Shown here piece after piece: positions 56,434 to 63,926 of a DNA stretch of 64,000 nt (positions are counted from its first letter, which is position 1; each line of letters begins with the position of its first letter). Source of the stretch: Mesorhizobium sp. B1-1-8 (lineage in GTDB: Bacteria; Pseudomonadota; Alphaproteobacteria; Rhizobiales; Rhizobiaceae); NCBI RefSeq assembly GCF_006442795.2, contig NZ_CP083956.1, positions 1,054,001 to 1,118,000 on the forward strand. The letters run 5' to 3'. The translations under genes were made by a program, and so were the position numbers. The notes beneath the pieces are model-generated. The model was not told the DNA's origin and searched no databases. It saw nothing but the letters and a program-made list of their open reading frames with translations.

Positions 56434-57204
56434 GTGGTTTCGAGGGCTGAATTCGAGGACAAAACCGTTGTCGTCACCGGCGCCGGCGGCGGCCTCGGCT
56501 CGACGATCGTGAAGCTGATGGCCGAACGCGGCGCACGCGTGGTCGGCTGCGATCAATCGGCCGAAGCACTCGCCAGCCCCACCGTCGCATCGCGTCACGT
56601 CTTCAATCTTCTAGACCGCGCCTCGATCGAGGCAGCGATCGCTGCCATCCTCGACAGGGACGGCGTCCCCGACATCCTGATCAACAATGCCGGCTGGACG
56701 CGCGCCGAGACGCTTGATGCGCTGACGGCGGACACAATAGAGCAGGAGCTCGACCTCAACCTTACCGGCGTGATGACGTTTGCCGACCCGCTCATCAAGG
56801 CTATGGCCGGGCGCGGTTCGGGCAGCATCGTTTTCATCTCCTCGGTCAACGCGATTTCGCATTTCGGCAATCCCGCCTATGCCGCCGCCAAGGCCGGCAT
56901 CAACGCCTACGCCAAATCGATCGCCGTCGAGCTTGGCCGCGCGGGCCTGCGCGCCAATGTCGTCTGCCCGGGCTCCATCCGCACCGCCGCCTGGGACCAT
57001 CGCCTCGCCAAGGATCCCGAAATCCTCGGCCGGCTGCAGCGGCTCTATCCGCTCGGCCGCATCGTCGATGCACGGGAAGTCGCCGAAGCGGTGGCTTTCC
57101 TTGCCTCCGACCGCGCATCCGGCATAACAGGCGCGGTGGTGCCGGTGGACGCCGGGCTGACAGCCGGCTACCTGCCTTTCATCGACGACATTTTGGGAGC
57201 GTGA
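56434..57204 (+). CDS. SDR-family oxidoreductase
   Basis: 256-residue classical short-chain dehydrogenase. Cofactor motif VVVTGAGGGLGSTI and NNAG (ILINNAGWT) are present; the catalytic tetrad is N-S-Y-K with SSVNAISHFGNPAYAAAKAG (S, Y and K). The C-terminus has IRTAAWDHRLAKDPEI. The start is a GTG at 56434 with GGAGGAG 8 bases upstream; the long upstream reading frame is antisense to the binding-protein gene and is not coding. It precedes the ABC ATPase gene by 2 bases and probably oxidises the imported polyol or sugar. Confidence 0.92.
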   Translation: MVSRAEFEDKTVVVTGAGGGLGSTIVKLMAERGARVVGCDQSAEALASPTVASRHVFNLLDRASIEAAIAAILDRDGVPDILINNAGWTRAETLDALTADTIEQELDLNLTGVMTFADPLIKAMAGRGSGSIVFISSVNAISHFGNPAYAAAKAGINAYAKSIAVELGRAGLRANVVCPGSIRTAAWDHRLAKDPEILGRLQRLYPLGRIVDAREVAEAVAFLASDRASGITGAVVPVDAGLTAGYLPFIDDILGA

Positions 57205-57206
57205 CC

Positions 57207-58271
57207 ATGACCGACGTCCTGTTTCGCAACCTGTCGAAATCCTTCGGCCATCACAGCATCCTCGAGGACATTAACCTCGACATCAAAAGCGGCGAGTTCG
57301 TCGTGCTGGTCGGCCCGTCCGGCTGCGGCAAGTCGACCCTGCTGCGCATGCTGGCGGGCCTGGAGACGATCACCTCCGGCGACCTTGTCATCGGCGGCGT
57401 GCGCGCCAACGACCTGCCGCCGCAGCGGCGCAACATCGCCATGGTCTTTCAGTCCTATGCGCTGTTTCCGCATCTGAAGGCAGCCGACAATATCGGCTTC
57501 GGCCCGAAGATACGCGGCGAGAGCCGCGCCGCGATCGACGCCAAGGTAAAGAAGGCCTCCGGCGTCCTCAACCTGTTCTCCTATCTCGACCGCTACCCCA
57601 GGCAATTGTCGGGCGGCCAGCGCCAGCGCGTCGCCATGGGCCGCGCCATCGTGCGCGAACCCTCGGTGTTCCTGTTCGACGAGCCGCTGTCCAATCTCGA
57701 CGCGCAATTGCGCGTGCAGATGCGCACCGAGATCAAGGCGCTGCACCAGCGGCTGAAATCGACCATCGTCTACGTCACCCACGACCAGATCGAGGCCATG
57801 ACCATGGCCGACCGCATCGTGGTGATGGACCGCGGCCGCATCCAGCAGGTCGGCCAGCCGCTGGAGCTCTACGACAGGCCGGCCAACAAATTCGTCGCCT
57901 CCTTCATCGGCTCGCCGTCGATGAGCTTTGTCTCGGGCGCGCTGAAGAGCGCCGACAGCAAATCCTGGTTCGAGACCAGGGGCGGCCGCCGCCTGCCGCT
58001 GCCCGGCAAGGCGGCGCGCAGCGACACGGTCGAGGCCGGCATCCGCCCCGAGCATTTCGTCATCGGCGCCGCCGAGGATGCTTTAGCCATCGACGTCGAT
58101 GTCGTCGAGCCGACCGGCTCGGAAACCCATGTCTATGGCTCAGTCGGCGACGACACCGTGCGCGCCGTCTTCCGCGACCGGCTGCAGGTGAAGCCGGGCG
58201 ACCGTTTGCCGGTGACCGTCGATCCGCGCAACATCCACCTTTTCGACACCGCGACCGGCCTGCCGCTGTGA
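57207..58271 (+). CDS. ABC transporter ATP-binding protein, CUT1 family (UgpC/MalK-like)
   Basis: 354-residue ATPase that powers the two permeases encoded at 52905 and 53729. Walker A is GPSGCGKST (residues 36-44), the Q-loop VFQSYALFPH, signature LSGGQRQRVAMGRAI, Walker B FLFDEPLSNLDA, and H-loop YVTHDQIEAMT. The C-terminal MalK-type TOBE/OB region (IRPEHFVIG) is present. I chose the ATG at 57207 with GGGAG 7 bases upstream over the GTG at 57201. It is separated from the permeases by the SDR and binding-protein genes, in the opposite orientation. Confidence 0.95.
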   Translation: MTDVLFRNLSKSFGHHSILEDINLDIKSGEFVVLVGPSGCGKSTLLRMLAGLETITSGDLVIGGVRANDLPPQRRNIAMVFQSYALFPHLKAADNIGFGPKIRGESRAAIDAKVKKASGVLNLFSYLDRYPRQLSGGQRQRVAMGRAIVREPSVFLFDEPLSNLDAQLRVQMRTEIKALHQRLKSTIVYVTHDQIEAMTMADRIVVMDRGRIQQVGQPLELYDRPANKFVASFIGSPSMSFVSGALKSADSKSWFETRGGRRLPLPGKAARSDTVEAGIRPEHFVIGAAEDALAIDVDVVEPTGSETHVYGSVGDDTVRAVFRDRLQVKPGDRLPVTVDPRNIHLFDTATGLPL

Positions 58272-58275
58272 GACG

Positions 58276-59157
58276 ATGAAGAGCCCGGCCGACATCATCA
58301 CCCGCCTGCAGCTGATATCGCAGGACGGCACCAAGTCGGACCGCCGGCTGGCCAGCCTCGTGCTCTCCGATCTCGATTTCGCCTCCAAGGCGGCAATCTC
58401 GGAGATTGCCGCTCGCGTCGGCGTCAGCGAGCCGACCGTCACCCGCTTCTGCCGCAACCTCGGCTGCGAAGGCCTGCGCGACTTCAAATTCTATCTGGCG
58501 CAGGCGATCGCCATCGGCGGCCAGTACCTGTCGCCGGAGCCGCTGAGCCGCGACGCCCGCGAGCAGCGCATCGCGTCCGCCATCACCGAGGCGGCGGTCG
58601 CGGCCATCCGGCGCGCCAGCGAAAACCTCGACATGAGCGTGCTGCTGGACGTCGCTGCCCGCATCGCCGCTTCCGGCAATGTGCTGTGCATCGGCTCGGG
58701 CGGCATTTCCTCGATGATGGCGACCGAGATGCAGAACCGGCTGTTCCGGCTGGGGCTATCGACGCTAGCGCAGATCGACGGCCAGCTGCAGCGCATGTAC
58801 GCCGCCGTCGCGACGCCGGAGACGACGCTGGTCGCCTTCTCCGTCTCCGGCTATGCCCGCTCGGTCATCGAGGCCGTCGAGGTCGCGCAGCAATACGGCG
58901 CCGCCACCGTCGCCATCACCGCGCCGGACTCCGCTCTTGCCAAGGTCGCCGACACGGTCATCCTTTTGCAGTCCGTCGAGGACGGCAACATCTACAAGCC
59001 GACCTCCTCGCGCTACGCGCTGCTTGCCATCGTCGACATGATCGCCACCACGGTGGCGGAGGCGCGCGGGCCAAAGGTTCTGGAGAACCTGCGCCGCATC
59101 AAGCAGAGCGTGAACACGCTGAAGGTCGACGACCCAAGGCTGCCGCTGGGCGATTGA
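58276..59157 (+). CDS. RpiR-family transcriptional regulator
   Basis: 293 residues. The N-terminal HTH_6 domain (about residues 1-77) has SEIAARVGVSEPTVTRFCRN; the C-terminal SIS domain (about 115-250) shows VLCIGSGGISSMMA and LVAFSVSGYARSVIE, the phosphosugar-binding pattern. It follows the ATPase gene by 4 bases. It most likely senses a phosphorylated sugar derived from the imported ligand and controls the divergent operons of this locus. The operator was not identified. Confidence 0.93.
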   Translation: MKSPADIITRLQLISQDGTKSDRRLASLVLSDLDFASKAAISEIAARVGVSEPTVTRFCRNLGCEGLRDFKFYLAQAIAIGGQYLSPEPLSRDAREQRIASAITEAAVAAIRRASENLDMSVLLDVAARIAASGNVLCIGSGGISSMMATEMQNRLFRLGLSTLAQIDGQLQRMYAAVATPETTLVAFSVSGYARSVIEAVEVAQQYGAATVAITAPDSALAKVADTVILLQSVEDGNIYKPTSSRYALLAIVDMIATTVAEARGPKVLENLRRIKQSVNTLKVDDPRLPLGD

Positions 59158-59174
59158 GTGGCGGACCGGACAGG

Positions 59175-59335
59175 GCAATACCCCCTCACCCGGATTGCCA
59201 GCCGAATTGCGAAGGGCAATTCGGGGCAATCCGACCTCTCCCCAAGGGGAGAGGAGCGGGTCGGCGCCGGCACAAACCTCTTCTCCCCGCCGGGGAGAAG
59301 GTGGCCGCGAAGCGGCCGGATGAGGGGCGCGCCGC
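59175..59335. repeat. Intergenic hairpin repeat, family C, variant
   Basis: The left side has ataccccctcacccggattg, then ccgaattgcgaagggcaatt, and the right side has cttctccccgccggggagaa, then ggtggccgcgaagcggccgg and atgaggggc. Internal pairs such as ccgaattgc/gcaattcgg and ggccgc/gcggcc form local hairpins. It separates the RpiR gene from the convergent DUF167 gene. Confidence 0.75.
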
Positions 59336-59340
59336 TCGAG

Positions 59341-59652
59341 CTATTTACTCAGCGCCTGAAGCCTGTTCACCAACGTGGCCGCGTCACCCAATATCCGCAG
59401 CGTCTTCAATCTCGCCGTCCCGCCGGCGATAACCGCGACAGCCGACCCCGGCACCCCCAGCGCCTTGGCCACCATCCGCTCCAGTGCCACGTTCGCCGCG
59501 CCGTTCTCCGGCACGGCGCGCACGCGAGCCTTGAGATGGCTGCGCCCGGCCGCCGTCGTCTCGACGCCCTCGATCCGGTCCAGCGCCGCCTTCGGCGTCA
59601 GCCGCACGTAAAGGTCGATGCCGTCGTCGAGCAGGCGAAACGGCACGCGCAT
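59341..59652 (-). CDS. DUF167/YggU-family protein
   Basis: 103 residues with the family pattern: an N-terminal strand IDLYVRLTPKAALDRIEGVE, then LKARVRAVPENGAANVALER and VAVIAGGTARLKTLRI. The small alpha-beta fold resembles nucleic-acid-binding proteins, but the function is unknown. It lies 14 bases downstream of the yggT gene on the same strand, the same pairing (YggT-YggU) found in many proteobacteria, including near yggS in enterobacteria. Confidence 0.88.
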   Translation of the reverse strand: MRVPFRLLDDGIDLYVRLTPKAALDRIEGVETTAAGRSHLKARVRAVPENGAANVALERMVAKALGVPGSAVAVIAGGTARLKTLRILGDAATLVNRLQALSK

Positions 59653-59666
59653 CGATCAGGCCAGCC

Positions 59667-59957
59667 TCAGGCGACCCACGACCAAACCGTGGTGACCAGA
59701 AACTGCCGGATGAAGAAAATGATCAGCAGAAGAATGATCGGCGAGATGTCGATGCCGCCGAGATCGGGCATGAAGCGGCGGATCGGCCTGAGCGCCGGCT
59801 CGGTCAGCCGGTAGAGCATATTGCCGATCGTGCCGACGAACTGGTTGCGCGAATTGACGACGTTGAAGGCATAGAGCCAGGAAAAGATCGCCGAAGCGAT
59901 GATGACCCACCAATAGAGGTCAAGCGCCATGACGATGGTTTGAATGAGGGCGATCAT
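59667..59957 (-). CDS. YggT-family membrane protein
   Basis: 96-residue inner-membrane protein with two helices (about residues 3-27 and 65-90). Family marks are [37 protein letters not shown] and [27 protein letters not shown] lies about 5 bases before the ATG at 59957. YggT proteins are linked to division and envelope processes in several bacteria and plastids; the role in alphaproteobacteria is not defined. Cotranscribed with the DUF167 gene. Confidence 0.9.
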   Translation of the reverse strand: MIALIQTIVMALDLYWWVIIASAIFSWLYAFNVVNSRNQFVGTIGNMLYRLTEPALRPIRRFMPDLGGIDISPIILLLIIFFIRQFLVTTVWSWVA

Positions 59958-60061
59958 GCCGGTCTCCAAATTGTCGCCGACATGTAGCCATTGCTTGCGG
60001 AGCCGGCAAGGCCCGGCTTTCCGGCGAGCGCCAACCCAGGCTTTCGGCGAACCCTTTCGCC

Positions 60062-60090
60062 TTGACACGAAACGGCCGCGCCCGATAAAT
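60062..60090 (+). promoter_or_regulatory. Sigma-70-type promoter of the tRNA-Ala gene
   Basis: TTGACA at 60062-60067 and ATAAAT at 60085-60090, with a 17-base spacer. The tRNA begins 17 bases downstream, consistent with a short 5' leader. Confidence 0.7.
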
Positions 60091-60106
60091 GCGCCATCCG
60101 CTGGAC

Positions 60107-60182
60107 GGGGCTGTAGCTCAGCTGGGAGAGCGCATCGTTCGCAATGATGAGGTCAGGGGTTCGATCCCCCTCAGCTCCACCA
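60107..60182 (+). tRNA. tRNA-Ala (anticodon CGC)
   Basis: A 76-nt cloverleaf: acceptor GGGGCTG/CAGCTCC with one G-T pair, D stem GCTC/GAGC, anticodon stem CATCG/TGATG around loop TTCGCAA (anticodon CGC, reading GCG), T stem AGGGG/CCCCT with TTCGATC, discriminator A, and CCA encoded. All stems pair. No gene or integrated element begins at its 3' end. Confidence 0.97.
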
Positions 60183-60529
60183 ACGGATGTTGCGAGCCGC
60201 TGCGGTGCTGGCCCTGCACGCCGCCGCAAACCCCTGAGCCAACCGAACAACCTCTGAATTTCAGATCGGCTCGAAAACCACTTTTTGTTTCCGACGCGTG
60301 AGGTTCGGTGCGCCGGCAGCGCCACCTCTCAGGTCAAAACGCCTCGGCGGCGAGACGTCGTGAATTGTGACCTCGCCGGATTGGATGCGTGGTTGCTCGG
60401 GCCCTGAAGCGTCCAACCGCAACTGTCATGAATTTTCGCTGAATGAAGTCTTCAGCCTCCGTTCCGGGCCACCCTCCTACAAAGGGGCCGTTCAACCCGC
60501 GGTCCCCGCCGCATCGAAGGAGAAGTCCC
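60183..60529. other. Intergenic region before the curli locus
   Basis: A 347-base stretch with no supported gene. It should contain the promoter of the curlin gene. I see no CsgD-type box, no repeat of the known families and no duplicated tRNA end that would suggest an integration site. Confidence 0.5.
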
Positions 60530-60967
60530 ATGACCCACACGTCAGTCATCGCCGCTGCCTTTGCCGCCGTCGTCGGCTTTACCGCCGTCGCGCCCGCCAT
60601 GGCCAATGACGTCAACATCGAACAATATGGCTGGCGCAATTCCGCCGGCGGCGCCCAGCATGGCTACCGTAACCGCATACGCGTCTATCAGGATGGCCGC
60701 TTCAACACCGCGATCGGCCAGCAATATGGTCATCGCAACCGGTCGGTGATCGGGCAGCAGGGCGTCAACAACTACGGCGCGACCTATCAGTACGGCAGCC
60801 GGAACGCCGCGGGCATTGCCCAGTTCGGCTCGAACCACACTGCGATCCTGACCCAGGACGGCAACGGCAACATCGCCGCCGGCGTCCAGGTCGGTCACGG
60901 GTGCAATGCCGACGTCAGCCAGGGCGGCAGCGGCAACGTCGCCGCCTTCGTCCAGGACTGCCCCTGA
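60530..60967 (+). CDS. Curlin-repeat secreted protein (CsgA/CsgB-like amyloid subunit)
   Basis: 145 residues with a Sec signal peptide (SVIAAAFAAVVGFTAVAPAM, then AND). The mature part is built of curlin repeats with regularly spaced Q, G and N: VNIEQYGWRNSAGG, RVYQDGRFNTAIGQQYGHRN, SVIGQQGVNNYGATYQYGSR, AILTQDGNGNIAAGVQ and ADVSQGGSGNVAAFVQ. Such repeats stack into functional amyloid on the cell surface. AAGGAG lies 7 bases before the ATG. Two cysteines near the end (HGCNADV and QDCP) are unusual for CsgA. The next gene is csgH. Confidence 0.87.
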   Translation: MTHTSVIAAAFAAVVGFTAVAPAMANDVNIEQYGWRNSAGGAQHGYRNRIRVYQDGRFNTAIGQQYGHRNRSVIGQQGVNNYGATYQYGSRNAAGIAQFGSNHTAILTQDGNGNIAAGVQVGHGCNADVSQGGSGNVAAFVQDCP

Positions 60968-60971
60968 ACCA

Positions 60972-61018
60972 GAGCATGATCCCGACCGAAGGCTCCGGTT
61001 CGGAAAGAGATCATGCTC
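60972..61018. repeat. Palindromic intergenic repeat (gagcatgatc type)
   Basis: GAGCATGATC at 60972-60981 pairs with GATCATGCTC at 61009-61018, with ccgaccg/cggttcgg pairing inside. It resembles a common rhizobial intergenic palindrome and lies between the first curlin gene and csgH. Confidence 0.75.
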
Positions 61019-61087
61019 AAATAAGAAGATGGAGCGGCCGGCAACGGTGATGCCGGCCACCGTTCTCAAATAGTGAGGAGATGACCC

Positions 61088-61489
61088 ATGACCAGACCGG
61101 ACAAGCGAACAGCAGTGGTATCGGCCGCGCTCCTGGCTGTGATCGCCGGTGGCGCAGCCGGCGCGACTGCCGGCAAGGACGGCTCGACCTCCGGGCCGCT
61201 GCGATGCGAGATACGAGATACGATTCAGGGCGACGCCATCCTGCTGGAGCCTCTGGTTTATGCCGACAGGAGCATCAGCGGCACCTATACGGTCAGCGTC
61301 TCCGGAGGTGGCACGTCCGGTTCGGCCAACATTCGGCAGGGCGGCGCCTTCGAAGCCCATCCGGGCAATCCCGCATCGCTCGGCCGGATGAGCGTCGGGG
61401 GGAATGGCGCTTCCTACGACGTCGAGCTGAAAGTGACCGCAGGCGGGACGAGCGTCAGCTGCGTCAAGCAGGTGGCCGGCGCGACCTGA
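61088..61489 (+). CDS. csgH: CsgH-type curli assembly chaperone
   Basis: 133 residues with a signal peptide (AVVSAALLAVIAGGAAGATA). The mature domain is a small immunoglobulin-like fold with two cysteines (GPLRCEIRD and SVSCVKQ) and the family block SGGGTSGSANIRQGGAF. CsgH is the alphaproteobacterial counterpart of CsgC, a periplasmic inhibitor that keeps curlin from aggregating before export. GAGGAG precedes the ATG at 61088. Its position between two curlin genes supports the assignment. Confidence 0.85.
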   Translation: MTRPDKRTAVVSAALLAVIAGGAAGATAGKDGSTSGPLRCEIRDTIQGDAILLEPLVYADRSISGTYTVSVSGGGTSGSANIRQGGAFEAHPGNPASLGRMSVGGNGASYDVELKVTAGGTSVSCVKQVAGAT

Positions 61490-61519
61490 GCGCCGGCTCT
61501 CTCGGTCGGCCGATCGAAG

Positions 61520-61547
61520 GAAGGGCTCCGGGCAACCGGAGCCCTTC
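61520..61547 (+). terminator. Perfect 12-bp hairpin with GCAA tetraloop after csgH
   Basis: GAAGGGCTCCGG and CCGGAGCCCTTC pair fully around GCAA. It lies 31 bases after the csgH stop. There is no following T run, so it may protect the 3' end of the transcript or act as a partial terminator before the second curlin gene. Confidence 0.6.
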
Positions 61548-61680
61548 GCGATTCCCACCTCGCCCTGGAAGGCCGAACCGCTCCGGCTTGAACCGCTCCT
61601 GAACGCACCCTTCCGCCTGGGTTCAGCTTCGCTATGCGACTGTTCCTCATCAACGGTCGAAACCGCCAGGAGACGTAAAC

Positions 61681-62097
61681 ATGAACCGTCAGATCACAAA
61701 GCTCATCCAAGCCGCCACGCTCGCCGCCGCAATCGGTCTGCCCCTTGTTGCCGCTCCGGCAGAGGCGGGCGGTTCGATCGGGTTTTACTACTCGCCCCGG
61801 ACGGCCCGCGATGCGCAAGCGCTGGATCTCGGCCTGCGCGCCTATTCGGCCTACAACGGGCTGCGCAGCGGCGCCCATATCCGTCAGCGCGGGCGAAACA
61901 ACCGTGCCGGCATAGGTCAGGACGGGACCGGCAATCTCGGCATAATTCGACAGGAAGGCAGCGGACATTCCGCTACCTTGCGGCAGGACGGCAACGACAA
62001 TTCCTACGGCATTTTTCAGTTCGGCAGAAACACCGACGCCAACGTCGCGCAGGCCGGCGACGGGCAGAGTGGAGCAGCCTTGCTGTTCGGCTGGTAG
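61681..62097 (+). CDS. Curlin-repeat secreted protein, second subunit
   Basis: 138 residues with a signal peptide (IQAATLAAAIGLPLVAAPAE, then AGG). A non-repeat linker of about 40 residues (GFYYSPRTARDAQALDLGLR) is followed by curlin repeats: AHIRQRGRNNRAGIGQDGTG, LGIIRQEGSGHSATLRQDGN and YGIFQFGRNTDANVAQAGDG. The N-terminal extension distinguishes it from the first subunit and suggests a nucleator or anchor role, by analogy to CsgB. AGGAG lies 7 bases before the ATG. No csgG, csgE or csgF gene is visible in the window. Confidence 0.85.
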   Translation: MNRQITKLIQAATLAAAIGLPLVAAPAEAGGSIGFYYSPRTARDAQALDLGLRAYSAYNGLRSGAHIRQRGRNNRAGIGQDGTGNLGIIRQEGSGHSATLRQDGNDNSYGIFQFGRNTDANVAQAGDGQSGAALLFGW

Positions 62098-62112
62098 GCG
62101 AGAAACCACGGA

Positions 62113-62152
62113 TTGCGGATACGTGGACGGCTGTCCGGTCAAGCATCCGCAA
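62113..62152. terminator. Possible hairpin terminator between convergent genes
   Basis: TTGCGGAT at 62113-62120 pairs with ATCCGCAA at 62145-62152, with a short inner pair. It lies 16 bases after the second curlin stop. No T tract follows, so support is limited. Confidence 0.4.
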
Positions 62153-62231
62153 CCGATGATCGGTTACAGCCCGCGAGGCCTGCAAGCGGCGCCCGCAAAA
62201 CACAGGGGGCGGCTTTCGGCCTCAGAGAGCC

Positions 62232-62564
62232 TCAATCGTCCCAATCATCCCAATTGTCTTCATCCTGCGGCGGATAGTTGGGAATGACCCGGATAACCGG
62301 CCGCGGACGCTGATAGCGCCAGTAATATTCGTCCGGTTGCGGCTCATAGGTGCGGTAGATTTGCCGATAGTGATGCTTGGGCTTCCAGTACGCGTGCTTC
62401 TTGTGCGGTCGCACGCAATAGCCGTCCTCGGTCAGATAGGCGCATGTGACATGCGCCTCTTGAACCAGACTGTCTCTGTCCGGCACAGCGATCATTGGTG
62501 CCGCCTGCACCGCAAACGTCGGAGCCAGCATGGCCCCGGCAAGCGCAAGAACTGACAATTTCAT
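62232..62564 (-). CDS. Small secreted hypothetical protein, Tyr/Pro/His-rich
   Basis: 110 residues with a signal peptide (MKLSVLALAGAMLAPTFAVQ, then AAP). The mature part has HVTCAYLTEDGYCVRPHKKH with two cysteines, then aromatic stretches (YWKPKHHYRQIYRTYEPQPD, YYWRYQRPRP) and an acidic end (QDEDNWDDWDD). GGAG lies 6 bases before the ATG at 62564. No family is recognised; envelope proteins of this composition are common in rhizobia. It is convergent with the second curlin gene. Confidence 0.75.
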   Translation of the reverse strand: MKLSVLALAGAMLAPTFAVQAAPMIAVPDRDSLVQEAHVTCAYLTEDGYCVRPHKKHAYWKPKHHYRQIYRTYEPQPDEYYWRYQRPRPVIRVIPNYPPQDEDNWDDWDD

Positions 62565-62828
62565 CGACCTCTCCATCGTCTCCAGGTTAGGTCGGAAGAA
62601 CCCCCGGATTGGGGGCGATTTGGGGCGGCCGGTGATCACTTTGATTTTCCGCCGCACATACGAGCGTCAGATCATGTTTTCTGCCGGCATGCTCAAAGCC
62701 CGCCCTTCAGGCCTGAATTCTCCGCACCATCCCCGCGAAACAGGCGGCGCATGAGACCGCAGATCATTGTTCACGGGCTTCCAACGGCCGGCAAAAATGG
62801 GCTCCCCCCTGGCTTCGGCTGACCTCGC

Positions 62829-63323
62829 TCACCTGGAGACGGCCGTCGCTTTGCGGCTACGCTGGCGCGCATAGGCCACGCAGGCATCGACCGTGCTGAC
62901 GCAGAGCGCATCGACGCTGTTCGGCATATTGTTATCGCCGGCATAGGCAACTTCCGCGACATGGCCGCCGACCATGCGGATCTGTGTATTGCAATAGCCG
63001 CCGGGCGCGACGTTGACGGATCCCCCAACCGCGGGGATCGCGCCCACGGCCATTGTCGGCATTGCAATGCTGAGATTGCCCCGCTGCACCGTGCGCTGAT
63101 AGGTCCAGATCTGGCCGGAAGGTCCCACATCGGCCGTAGCGGTCGGAAAGCCGGCGCACATGCGAACGTCGGCCTCGCTGAGACCGACCATCTCCTTGCG
63201 CGCCGCTGCCGTCGTTGCATCCACCTTGGCGACGCGCGAAGTGTCATCGGGGATGACGCAGGAAGACAAAACGCCGGCCGTGAAAACAGGAAGGACGAGC
63301 TTTCGAATGCATTGGAATGTCAT
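62829..63323 (-). CDS. Putative lipoprotein of unknown function
   Basis: 164 residues with a lipoprotein-type signal: LVLPVFTAGVLSSCVIPDDT, with the lipobox VLSSC. The mature part includes MVGLSEADVRMCAGFPTATA and IWTYQRTVQRGNLSIAMPTM, the pattern of small outer-membrane-assembly lipoproteins related to SmpA/BamE-type folds (the LSEADVRMCAGFPT and WTY features), but this relation is tentative. Five cysteines occur in all. It is probably a periplasmic lipoprotein in a single-gene unit. Confidence 0.7.
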   Translation of the reverse strand: MTFQCIRKLVLPVFTAGVLSSCVIPDDTSRVAKVDATTAAARKEMVGLSEADVRMCAGFPTATADVGPSGQIWTYQRTVQRGNLSIAMPTMAVGAIPAVGGSVNVAPGGYCNTQIRMVGGHVAEVAYAGDNNMPNSVDALCVSTVDACVAYARQRSRKATAVSR

Positions 63324-63600
63324 GCGGACTGTCGGAATTGGGTGGCTGCCCCGGCGCCCTCTTGCTAGCTAGGCAACCAGACGATCGCGTCAACCGGGCG
63401 ATGTTCACGAAAACTTCAGGCGCGTGCCAGATGCCCATCGCCGGCGCCGGCCCGTCTGGGCCGGCGGAAACTCAGATCCAGCCTCGCACGTGTCTATATA
63501 GCTTCATGAAGCCTCGGGCCGTGTGAGCTATGTCATAGTTTATTGCAGTGCGAAGGAAGCTATTGGCATTTGCGTATGTTCGACCGGACGGGAGGAAGCC

Positions 63601-63819
63601 GTGCCTTATTCGCAAACCTACGTGCGTGCTTATCTGGACCGCTATCTCGGTCACTTGGGACCTCGAATTGAGATGGTCGAGACGGACCGGCAAGCGTTTG
63701 TGCGGGTCGTCGAGGACGAGGAAGAGCGCATCTATTCGTTCGAGGCGGGATCGTCTGCACTGGCCTTCGCGGAACGCCAGAGAATGCGCCTGCGGCTCCC
63801 TGCCATTATGCGTCCCTAG
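63601..63819 (+). CDS. Small hypothetical protein
   Basis: 72 residues from a GTG with GGGAGGAA 6 bases upstream: PYSQTYVRAYLDRYLGHLGP, then RIEMVETDRQAFVRVVEDEE. It contains no membrane segment. A longer form starting at a GTG at 63523 is open but has no ribosome binding site. The family is not recognised. Whether it is expressed is supported only by the ribosome binding site and by the codon pattern. Confidence 0.5.
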   Translation: MPYSQTYVRAYLDRYLGHLGPRIEMVETDRQAFVRVVEDEEERIYSFEAGSSALAFAERQRMRLRLPAIMRP

Positions 63820-63926
63820 CCTGCGCCAGATACTCCGGACGACCATTTTGCTCCGGCCGCTTGCTGCGCAACCCGACGCTCTCCGGAAATGCGCGACCGG
63901 TCAGCAGACGACCCGGTAAATGCGTG

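Noticed and set aside
60107..60529. tRNA-Ala as an integration site for an island carrying the curli genes
   Set aside because: No integrase gene and no duplicated tRNA 3' end is visible downstream; the composition after the tRNA is like the rest of the chromosome.
63317..63526. Small plus-strand frame upstream of the 63601 gene
   Set aside because: No ribosome binding site or protein-like composition; it overlaps the start of the lipoprotein gene on the other strand.
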